Source of the DNA: DAIRET01 sp036795455
GTDB taxonomy: Bacteria > Bacteroidota > Ignavibacteria > Ignavibacteriales > Ignavibacteriaceae
DNA length: 19,189 bases
Assembly (NCBI GenBank): GCA_036795455.1
Contig: DAIRET010000040.1
Location: 1 to 19,189 of the forward strand
Direction of reading: 5' to 3'
The translations under genes and the position numbers were made by a program. Shown piece by piece: positions 1-5,943 of this stretch. Positions within the stretch are counted from its first letter, which is position 1, and each line of letters starts with the position of its first letter. Under the pieces are notes generated by a model, which worked only from the letters and a program-made list of their open reading frames with translations, did not search any database and had not been told where the DNA came from.

Positions 1-458
1 GCATTGCATTTAGGGCAACTTTCCAGTCCTTCAATTTCGGTAAGTGTAAAAATATGACCGCACTTTTTACAAGCCCTTCTGTTAGTCAAACGTTTTATTA
101 TCTCTTCATCAGGGGCATAAATATTGATTAAAATTACATCCTTTATTTTAAGTTCGCACAGTAAGTTTTCAAGAGATTCAGCTTGATGAAGAGTACGCGG
201 GAAACCGTCAAGAATAAAGCCTTTTTCTAATTCTGGTTTTTGAAGGAAGTCCTTAATTATTACAATCATAATCTCATCGGGGACGAGTTCACCCGCATTC
301 ATTAATTTTTTTGCTTTAAGACCGATTTCGGTTTTATCCTTAACGGATTGCCTTAAAATATCACCGGTTGAAACATGCGGGATACCCAATTTATCACTTA
401 ATATCTTTGCTTGTGTTCCTTTACCAACCCCTGGTGAACCGAATAAAATTAGTCTCAT
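1..458 (-). CDS. adk: Adenylate kinase, 3' part cut by window edge
   Basis: Adenylate kinase converts ATP + AMP to 2 ADP in the cytoplasm. I translated 152 codons from an ATG at 458 reading leftward; the C-terminus lies outside the window. The P-loop reads GSPGVGKGT (residues 7-15), with Val where the family usually has Ala. The AMP-binding stretch STGDILR (30-36) and the strong family signature LDGFPRT (83-89) follow. The LID domain carries two CxxC pairs (C130/C133 and C148/C151), so this is the zinc-binding LID type. An AAAGGAG Shine-Dalgarno ends 6 bases before the ATG, one of the few clear ones in the window, and supports this start. It lies 66 bases downstream of tadA on the same strand and may be cotranscribed with it. 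Confidence 0.96.
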   Translation of the reverse strand, partial: MRLILFGSPGVGKGTQAKILSDKLGIPHVSTGDILRQSVKDKTEIGLKAKKLMNAGELVPDEIMIVIIKDFLQKPELEKGFILDGFPRTLHQAESLENLLCELKIKDVILINIYAPDEEIIKRLTNRRACKKCGHIFTLTEIEGLESCPKCN

Positions 459-524
459 TGCTGCTCCTTTATACAAAAAGGTTTCATTCTATTTATTAAA
501 AACACTGTTATCATTTTGTGTAAT

Positions 525-1010
525 TCAATTAACCGATCCGTTTGATTTATCATTTCTTAAGTTATGAAAAAAACGTTTCATAAGATTTCTACTTTCATCC
601 TCGTAAATACCGCTGAAGATGTTTATTTTATGGTTGTATTTACCGTCGACCGCAAGATTATAAAGGGAACCGCAAGCACCAAACTTCGGGTCGAAAATCG
701 AAAAATAAATGTTTTTAATTCTTGAATTCAAAGCTGCTCCGATACACATAATACAAGGTTCAAGAGTTACGTATAAATCGCATTCGGTGAGGATTGATGT
801 TTGAAGTTGATTTGAAGCCGATGTAATGGCAATCATTTCTGCATGTGCGGTAGCATCATTCAACTTATTAACCTGGTTGTATCCCTTACCGATAGGTTTA
901 TTATTAAAAACAACAACAGCCCCCACTGGAACTTCATTTTCGTACATCGCGGTTTCTGCAAGCTGTAAAGCAGTAAACATATGTTTATAATTGTCTTCGG
1001 TAAAAAGCAT
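525..1010 (-). CDS. tadA: tRNA-specific adenosine deaminase TadA
   Basis: TadA deaminates A34 to inosine in tRNA-Arg(ACG), which lets one tRNA read CGU, CGC and CGA. The 161-residue protein has the usual family length. It shows the EVPVGAVVV segment (26-34), the zinc and proton-shuttle motif HAE (H56, E58) and the PCxxC zinc motif (C86, C89). The FDPKFGACGSLYNL stretch (107-120) and the MKRFFHNLR tail match TadA better than other CDA-fold deaminases such as guanine or riboflavin deaminase. The ATG at 1010 places the N-terminal helix in register with known TadA proteins. It sits 36 bases downstream of a tRNA-Arg gene and upstream of adk. Confidence 0.93.
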   Translation of the reverse strand: MLFTEDNYKHMFTALQLAETAMYENEVPVGAVVVFNNKPIGKGYNQVNKLNDATAHAEMIAITSASNQLQTSILTECDLYVTLEPCIMCIGAALNSRIKNIYFSIFDPKFGACGSLYNLAVDGKYNHKINIFSGIYEDESRNLMKRFFHNLRNDKSNGSVN

Positions 1011-1046
1011 TCAAAAGTATTGACGGTATAAATAATCAAATAAAAG

Positions 1047-1120
1047 TACGCCCGGAAGGATTCGAACCCTCAACCCTTTGATCCGAAGTCAAATGCTCTG
1101 TCCAGTTGAGCTACGGGCGC
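1047..1120 (-). tRNA. tRNA-Arg, anticodon TCG
   Basis: The reverse strand folds into a full cloverleaf of 74 bases. The acceptor stem is GCGCCCG paired with CGGGCGT, including one G-U at the end. The anticodon stem is TTTGA/TCAAA around the loop CTTCGGA, giving anticodon TCG, which reads CGA and probably CGG. The T arm is GAGGG-TTCGAAT-CCTTC and the discriminator base is A at 1047. CCA is not encoded. A -33/-7 type promoter sits just upstream (1134-1164). The tRNA-modifying gene tadA follows, although its classical target is the ACG isoacceptor, not this one. Confidence 0.95.
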
Positions 1121-1133
1121 AAAAATCTTGTAC

Positions 1134-1164
1134 CAAATTTAATGATTTTGTATACGTTTACAAA
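1134..1164 (-). promoter_or_regulatory. -33/-7 promoter for tRNA-Arg
   Basis: Read on the minus strand, TTTG (1164-1161), a 19-base spacer and TAAATTTG (1141-1134) match the Bacteroidota consensus TTTG-N19/20-TAnnTTTG exactly. The expected start of transcription is near 1126-1129, a few bases before the mature tRNA 5' end at 1120. That placement makes a functional promoter likely. Confidence 0.72.
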
Positions 1165-1253
1165 GGTTTTATTTTTTTAGTATTCGAATTGACTAAATTT
1201 ATTTTACTAACCATTGTTTACTAAATACAGCTACACGGAATTTTACTGTATGG

Positions 1254-1269
1254 TGTATCAATTGATACA
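1254..1269. promoter_or_regulatory. 16-bp perfect palindrome, candidate operator
   Basis: TGTATCAATTGATACA is a perfect 16-base inverted repeat. Its centre lies about 64 bases upstream of the start predicted from the promoter at 1288-1319, a position typical of an activator site. It lies between the divergent promoters for tRNA-Arg and the sigma-fusion gene. The cognate regulator is unknown. A 16-base palindrome is not very improbable by chance in 19 kb of AT-rich DNA, so the call rests on position as well as sequence. Confidence 0.4.
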
Positions 1270-1287
1270 TCCGGGAATAATAGTACA

Positions 1288-1319
1288 TTTGACTTAATAA
1301 CTATTTTTCTCTAACTTTG
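1288..1319 (+). promoter_or_regulatory. -33/-7 promoter for the sigma-fusion operon
   Basis: TTTG at 1288-1291, a 20-base spacer and TAACTTTG at 1312-1319 match the Bacteroidota-type consensus fully. The predicted start near 1325 leaves an untranslated leader of about 60 bases before the ATG at 1384. No Shine-Dalgarno is visible in that leader. Confidence 0.68.
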
Positions 1320-1383
1320 ATTCAATTTATGACCGATTTGAAATGAATTGAAAGGTTTTAAAAGTTAGTAATTCAATAAATTT

Positions 1384-3114
1384 ATGGATAATAAGTATAC
1401 ACGTAATCTTGTAAAAGCAGCTCAAAACAAGAACCGAAACTCATATGTAAAGCTATGCGAACTGAATATTGGTTCGGTCTACGCACTCAGTCTGCGGTTA
1501 CTTGCTGACCATCAAACTGCGTGCAGTATTACAAAATCAGTGTTCCTAATCGCATGGAAAGATATTTGTAATCTAAGGGAGGAAGATTCATTTCAAAACT
1601 GGCTGCGGGGAATTACAATATATAAATGCCTGGAAGCGATAAGAAACGATGTACTGAAATTTAGAGAACAGAATGATTTTGTGCAGGCTGTAAAGGAGGG
1701 TTCTGAAATGACTTCTCCGTTGGATTTGAAATTCCTCAAGGCAGAACTATTTGACAGACTTCTTCTCATTTTTAATGATGTGGAAGGGTATTCCGTAAAA
1801 GAATCTTTCGAACTTTTAATGGGGTTTGAAATAAAAAAGGAGGAAGAAACAGTAATTAGTGCAAGAAAAAAATTACTCGGAATTAAAAGTCCCACATGTA
1901 ACCAAAATGATATTCGCATGGATTACTATGTTCGAAATCTTTTGTCCGAGGTGCAGAAATCAAAAGTTGAAAATCATTTGTTGAACTGCAAAAACTGTTA
2001 TCTTGAAATGAATAAACTAAGAGAATACTATACTGAATTAAATGATTTAGCAGTAAGTATTGAACCTCATGTTTCGCTCTTTAATGAAATCTCAAATGAG
2101 ATATTGGTACTTTCAGCCTATACTACAAAAGAGCGGAATACACTAATATCAAATGAGAGCTATAACAGCTTAAAAAAAGAAAAAAAAGAGAGAAAGAAAA
2201 AAGAAGCAGAAGTACACAAAAAGATTATTGAAATAGTAAAGAAAAAAAAGTCGGGAAAGAGTATTGATTTTGATAAAATATCGGAATTTCTGACTGACAG
2301 GAGAACTGTATATGTTTTAGCTTTTATAGTATTCTTATTAATATCAACGTTTCTTTATAACTATTTTCAGAATGGATCATCCTGGAAAGTTAAAACAGAA
2401 AAAGGGAAATACACTGTTTTACCGGTTAACCAGCAATTGAATGAAATAAAGGTAAAACAAAAAGTAAAAACTTTCGATAATGCAGAGGTAGAAATTTCAA
2501 TCCCTGAAAACGGTAGAATATTTTTATTTTCAAACTCAGGGTTATCAGTAATTGAAAACTCAATGGGAGAGAAAATTGCTCAATTAGACATTGGAGTAGC
2601 ACAAATTCAATTGTTTACTAAAAACAGCTTTCTGTTGAAAACAAAGAATTACGAAATAAAGGGGGATAGAACTACTTACAAATGCTACATTGACGATATG
2701 AATAACTTTAAAATTATTGTTAATAGTGGTTTTGTAGAATTGACCGGTAAGGGAACTACATTCAAAGTAATTAAAGATTATTTCTACGAAGTAAAATTCG
2801 GGGCAATGAAAAACATTCCGGTTAGTTCAAAGGCTTCAGATAAGTTTAGGTTAGCGTTCGATAACTATTTGTATAAAAATGGTGGAGAAGATGCATTGAA
2901 CATGATTCTTTTTGAATCGCGTGAATTTGACGCAATTACTCTCTGGCATTTAATGTATACAGTTCCTTCAAATAGAATTATTGATTTATATAACAGGATA
3001 AAAAACTTTTACACAATGCCGCCGGGAGTTTCAACAAATGATATTCTAATACTTCAACCGGATAAAATGAAATTTTTGCTAAGTGAAATAGAACGAAAAT
3101 TATTAAATAATTAA
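1384..3114 (+). CDS. Sigma-like / zinc-finger anti-sigma / FecR-like transmembrane fusion protein
   Basis: A 576-residue predicted single-pass membrane protein combining parts that are normally separate. Residues 8-90 resemble ECF sigma region 2 (VYALSLRLL at 32-40, VFLIAWKD at 53-60, a WL..I motif at 73-77), but the acidic DAED-type residues are missing. Residues 120-165 resemble region 4 (NDVEGYS at 131-137, ISARKKLL at 158-165) with a disturbed recognition helix. Residues 180-220 hold a ZAS anti-sigma motif HxxxCxxC (H198, C202, C205). A lysine-rich stretch (264-290) precedes one membrane span (about 308-328). The remainder is beta-rich, FecR-like and presumably periplasmic. It is followed 11 bases later by a PAS kinase, so the two are probably cotranscribed. 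Domains are assigned by motif reading. I infer a membrane-tethered signalling protein; whether the sigma part binds DNA or polymerase is open. Confidence 0.72.
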   Translation: MDNKYTRNLVKAAQNKNRNSYVKLCELNIGSVYALSLRLLADHQTACSITKSVFLIAWKDICNLREEDSFQNWLRGITIYKCLEAIRNDVLKFREQNDFVQAVKEGSEMTSPLDLKFLKAELFDRLLLIFNDVEGYSVKESFELLMGFEIKKEEETVISARKKLLGIKSPTCNQNDIRMDYYVRNLLSEVQKSKVENHLLNCKNCYLEMNKLREYYTELNDLAVSIEPHVSLFNEISNEILVLSAYTTKERNTLISNESYNSLKKEKKERKKKEAEVHKKIIEIVKKKKSGKSIDFDKISEFLTDRRTVYVLAFIVFLLISTFLYNYFQNGSSWKVKTEKGKYTVLPVNQQLNEIKVKQKVKTFDNAEVEISIPENGRIFLFSNSGLSVIENSMGEKIAQLDIGVAQIQLFTKNSFLLKTKNYEIKGDRTTYKCYIDDMNNFKIIVNSGFVELTGKGTTFKVIKDYFYEVKFGAMKNIPVSSKASDKFRLAFDNYLYKNGGEDALNMILFESREFDAITLWHLMYTVPSNRIIDLYNRIKNFYTMPPGVSTNDILILQPDKMKFLLSEIERKLLNN

Positions 3115-3125
3115 GAAAGACCAAC

Positions 3126-4235
3126 ATGCTTACAGAGTATGCTTCACCAGAAAGATCGGATGCAGGGACTATTGTTTCGCAGCATAATTATTTTATAAAA
3201 GATAAAATGTTGAATTATATGCTGAATTCAATGCCTAATATTGTTCTTGTTTTGAATAAGAATAGGCAGATTGTATTTGCTAACAGCAAGCTTGAAGAGT
3301 CCTCGAATGGTCGCAAGGAAGAATATCTCGGTAGACGTCCTGGTGAAGTTTTTAACTGTAAAAATGCTAATATTTCAGAGGGTGGTTGCGGTACAACGAA
3401 ATTCTGTAGTACATGCGGGGCATTGGCTGCAATTCTTAACAGCATTAATGGAATCTCTGATGTTCAGGAATGTCGAATAACAAAGGATTCGGGCGATGCT
3501 TTGGATTTAAGAGTATGGACCCGCTCCATCGATATTGATAATGAAAGGTTTTCAATTTTTACGATGTGGGATATTACCGATGAAAAAAGAAGAAAGATGC
3601 TCGAAAGAATTTTCTTTCATGATGTATTGAATACCGCCGGGGGTATAAAAGGATTTACTGAACTACTAAAAGATGCTTCGCCGGAGGAAGTGAAAGAATT
3701 TGAGAATATTATCCAGGGTTTAGCTGACAAGTTAATCGATGAAATTCAAGCGCAGCGAGAACTTTCATTAGCTGAATTGAATGAGCTTACTGTTAATAGT
3801 GTGCCGTGTTGTTCCAATACAATTTTAGATGAGGTTTTTTATCTTTATTTCAATAGCGATGTTGCAAAAAATAAGCAGTTGAATATCTCGTATGATGACA
3901 AAAATATCCGATTCAATTCAGATCCGCTGTTAATTAGGAGAGTACTCGGTAATATGACCAAAAACGCTCTTGAAGCAATTGACGAAGGAGAAATTGTTAC
4001 TTTAACCACAAGTTCTGATGAAGATGCAATTACTTTCTCGGTATATAATCCTGGTGTAATTCCAGAAGAAGCACAATTACAGATATTTATGCGTTCTTTT
4101 TCTACCAAAGGTACCGGTAGGGGATTAGGTACTTATAGCATGAAACTGATAACGGAAAGATATCTGAAAGCAAAAATCAGTTACACGACATCAGAAAAAG
4201 AAGGAACGACATTCAAACTTTCTTTAAATAGGTAA
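3126..4235 (+). CDS. Orphan PAS-domain histidine kinase with Cys4 motif
   Basis: A 369-residue soluble sensor kinase with no membrane span. Residues 28-150 form a PAS domain containing four cysteines in a tight pattern (C78, C88, C94, C97; GCGTTKFCSTCG at 87-98), which suggests a bound metal, Fe-S centre or redox switch. The phospho-acceptor segment is FFHDVLN (H165). The HATPase part has an N-box NMTKNALEA (276-284), a changed G1 box reading YNPG (307-310), and the G2 region STKGTGRGLGTYSMK (326-340). No response regulator is adjacent. It lies directly behind the sigma/anti-sigma/FecR fusion gene with an 11-base gap and no Shine-Dalgarno, so it is likely translated from the same message. What the cysteines bind is inference. 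Confidence 0.82.
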   Translation: MLTEYASPERSDAGTIVSQHNYFIKDKMLNYMLNSMPNIVLVLNKNRQIVFANSKLEESSNGRKEEYLGRRPGEVFNCKNANISEGGCGTTKFCSTCGALAAILNSINGISDVQECRITKDSGDALDLRVWTRSIDIDNERFSIFTMWDITDEKRRKMLERIFFHDVLNTAGGIKGFTELLKDASPEEVKEFENIIQGLADKLIDEIQAQRELSLAELNELTVNSVPCCSNTILDEVFYLYFNSDVAKNKQLNISYDDKNIRFNSDPLLIRRVLGNMTKNALEAIDEGEIVTLTTSSDEDAITFSVYNPGVIPEEAQLQIFMRSFSTKGTGRGLGTYSMKLITERYLKAKISYTTSEKEGTTFKLSLNR

Positions 4236-4258
4236 ACCGATTTATCTTTTGACCTAAT

Positions 4259-4270
4259 AATCAATTGATT
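4259..4270. promoter_or_regulatory. 12-bp palindrome sharing a core with the site at 1254-1269
   Basis: AATCAATTGATT is a perfect inverted repeat, just behind the kinase stop codon and in front of the structured-RNA candidate. Its inner ten bases ATCAATTGAT also occur at 1257-1266. The shared core at both ends of the signalling cassette could mark one regulator, but AT-rich palindromes of this length arise by chance. Confidence 0.22.
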
Positions 4271-4284
4271 CGTGAATAATTCTA

Positions 4285-4452
4285 TCAAAAATTAAAAGGG
4301 ATACTGGCGGAAGAGAAGCCAAGTATAAGCACTTATCTAACAGATGATTTTGTTAAATATCACCGTATCTTCTGAAACACAAAAAAGAGAGAACTATTAC
4401 AGCCCAGGCTTCCCGCTTCAATTTAATCTAGGCTTTGCCTTTTTGATTTTTT
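4285..4452 (+). ncRNA. Candidate structured small RNA (6S-like shape)
   Basis: This gene-free stretch folds into one long hairpin. The closing stem pairs ATTAAA (about 4291) with TTTAAT (about 4422), GCGG (4307-4310) with CCGC (4413-4416), and GAAGCC (4315-4320) with GGCTTC (4407-4412). A large open middle follows (4321-4347 against 4385-4406), then an apical stem TTTTGT (4348-4353) with ACAAAA (4379-4384). A short hairpin and T-rich tract end it. A closing stem, central bubble and apical stem are the general plan of 6S RNA, and TTACAGCC at 4397-4404 recalls part of the E. coli molecule. I could not test conservation. The 5' end is approximate. It could instead be the 3' untranslated region of the kinase message. 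Confidence 0.38.
4430..4452 (+). terminator. Weak intrinsic terminator of the RNA candidate
   Basis: AGGC-TTT-GCCT forms a short four-pair stem followed by TTTTTGATTTTTT. The stem is weak but the T tract is long. It separates the signalling cassette and RNA candidate from the next promoter at 4476. Confidence 0.42.
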
Positions 4453-4475
4453 ACAATATTTACACAGCCTTAGTT

Positions 4476-4507
4476 TTTGTTTAGATAAATGACAATTGAT
4501 ATATTTG
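4476..4507 (+). promoter_or_regulatory. -33/-7 promoter for PASTA-rpe-nagA-folP-cdaA
   Basis: TTTG (4476-4479), a 20-base spacer and TATATTTG (4500-4507) are a full match to TTTG-N19/20-TAnnTTTG. The expected start falls around 4512-4515, on or beside the ATG at 4513. The message may therefore be leaderless. The upstream in-frame ATG at 4489 lies inside this promoter and is unlikely to be used. Confidence 0.66.
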
Positions 4508-4512
4508 TACCA

Positions 4513-5268
4513 ATGAAAACGAATAAAAAACATCCATATATAAAACGATTTATTTACTTTTCCATTGGTCTAATAGTATTAGCTTTGTTGTTAAACTTTG
4601 TTATAATGCCATTATATGTTTATTCTCCGGAAGTAATGGTGCCTAAAGTTACAGGAATGCTGCTTAATGATGGCATTCAGTTATTAGAGGATTCCAATCT
4701 TACCCCGATTGTAGGGGACACATCATACGATTCCCGTTATCCCGAAGGTACAATAATAATTCAAAAACCACCTGCAGGTGAAACAGTAAAAGAAGGAAGA
4801 AGAATTTATCTGATTTACAGCGGCGGAAGTGCTTCGGTTCTGGTTCCCAAACTACGTGGCAAATCTCTGGTTGACGCAAGATTCACAATGGATAGGTTGG
4901 GATTAAAAATAGGTGCTGTTTCGGAAGTCCCTTCCAGTAATCCCAAAAACACGATTATTGAACAACAGTATGAAGAAGGAACTCGTTTGAAGAAAGGGCA
5001 TATAGTTGCTATTACTGTAAGCGCCGGTCCTTCTGAAGGGACAATCCCGGTTCCCGATTTAATTGGCAGGGCATTAAGCGAAGCTGAAAAAGTTTTGAAA
5101 GATGCAGGGCTTAAAGTCGGGAAGATTAATTATCAACCTTCTTTTTCGGTGTTGCCAAATACAATTATTGATCAGTATCCAAGCCAGGGCTTGAAATTGA
5201 ATAACGGGGATGCAGTAGACCTCTTTGTTACAAGAAATGTAGAAATAAATGACGAGATAGTTGAATAA
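4513..5268 (+). CDS. Membrane-anchored PASTA-domain protein without kinase
   Basis: A 251-residue protein. It has a short basic cytoplasmic tail, one membrane span (about residues 13-36) and three PASTA repeats outside the membrane (about 41-105, 109-172 and 178-242), each with the VP.(L/V).G start and the P..G..(V/L)..G pattern. PASTA repeats bind peptidoglycan fragments or muropeptides in other proteins; here they probably sense or anchor to the cell wall. There is no Ser/Thr kinase or transpeptidase domain. The ATG at 4513 is preferred over 4489 because the latter lies between the promoter elements. The stop codon overlaps the rpe start by one base, so translation is coupled. In Firmicutes a PASTA kinase gene (prkC) often lies near rpe, so this may be a reduced relative of that arrangement. 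Confidence 0.85.
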   Translation: MKTNKKHPYIKRFIYFSIGLIVLALLLNFVIMPLYVYSPEVMVPKVTGMLLNDGIQLLEDSNLTPIVGDTSYDSRYPEGTIIIQKPPAGETVKEGRRIYLIYSGGSASVLVPKLRGKSLVDARFTMDRLGLKIGAVSEVPSSNPKNTIIEQQYEEGTRLKKGHIVAITVSAGPSEGTIPVPDLIGRALSEAEKVLKDAGLKVGKINYQPSFSVLPNTIIDQYPSQGLKLNNGDAVDLFVTRNVEINDEIVE

Positions 5269-5927
5269 TGAATAAACTATTAGCTCCATCAATTTTATCA
5301 GCGGATATGGCTAACCTTGCCCAACAGATTGCATTAGTTGAAAAAGGAGGAGCAGATTGGATCCATTGTGATGTAATGGACGGACAGTTTGTTCCCAATC
5401 TTACATTTGGACCCATTGTAATTGAAGCTGTAAAAAAATCAACAACGTTGCCTGTAGATGTTCACTTGATGATTAAAAACCCGGATAATTTACTTGAGCA
5501 TTTCGCAAAAAGCGGTGCTGATTATCTTGTAGTTCACCAGGAAGAAGTCGTTCACTTAAATCGAACAATTACGAAGATTAGAGAACTCGGCTGTAAACCG
5601 GGAGTTGCGATTAACCCTTCAACACCGGTTTCATCTGTAAGAGAAGTTATTGAACTTGTCGATTTAGTGTTGATAATGTCTGTGAACCCTGGTTTCGGCG
5701 GACAAAAATTTATTAATCAAACATTCAGGAAGATTGAAGAAGCTGCAAATATAAAGAATTCGTTCGACCTCGATTTTTTAATTCAGGTTGATGGCGGCAT
5801 CGGGAAAGATAATATCGTTTCAATATCAAATGCAGGATGTGAAGTATTCGTTGCTGGCAACGCGGTTTTCGGTAAAGAAAATATTACCGCTGCCACAAAG
5901 GAATTGAAACAACTAATTATTAATTAA
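5268..5927 (+). CDS. rpe: Ribulose-phosphate 3-epimerase
   Basis: Interconverts D-ribulose 5-phosphate and D-xylulose 5-phosphate in the pentose phosphate pathway. The 219-residue TIM barrel has the typical family length. The signatures are APSILSADMANL (6-17), the metal and acid/base site HCDVMDGQFVPN (H33, D35), VDVHLMI (H66), the phosphate-binding MSVNPGFGGQ (137-146) and VDGGI (D175). All metal ligands (H33, D35, H66, D175) are present. It is the second gene of the PASTA operon, with its ATG overlapping the upstream stop. Confidence 0.97.
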   Translation: MNKLLAPSILSADMANLAQQIALVEKGGADWIHCDVMDGQFVPNLTFGPIVIEAVKKSTTLPVDVHLMIKNPDNLLEHFAKSGADYLVVHQEEVVHLNRTITKIRELGCKPGVAINPSTPVSSVREVIELVDLVLIMSVNPGFGGQKFINQTFRKIEEAANIKNSFDLDFLIQVDGGIGKDNIVSISNAGCEVFVAGNAVFGKENITAATKELKQLIIN

Positions 5928-5943
5928 ACTTATATTGAATAAA

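Noticed and set aside
1011..1046. TACTTTTG next to the tadA start, with TTTG upstream on the minus strand
   Set aside because: The spacer is only 17 bases and the element touches the ATG, so transcription would start inside the gene; read-through from the tRNA promoter is simpler.
1384..1900. Calling the N-terminus a functional ECF sigma factor
   Set aside because: The conserved acidic residues of region 2 and the region 4 recognition helix are altered; only similarity is claimed.
1593..1919. Minus-strand open frame inside the sigma-fusion gene
   Set aside because: It has no domain motifs or upstream signals and lies fully under a well-supported gene; similar antisense frames in kinase, folP, cdaA, parA and porin genes were dropped for the same reason.
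4251..4280. TTGACC with a TGAATA about 18 bases later as a sigma-70 promoter for the RNA candidate
   Set aside because: The -10 match is poor and the other promoters in the window follow a different pattern, so I did not list it.
4236..4488. Riboswitch controlling the PASTA operon
   Set aside because: No known aptamer core was recognised, and a separate full promoter sits after the terminator, so the structure would not be in the operon's leader.
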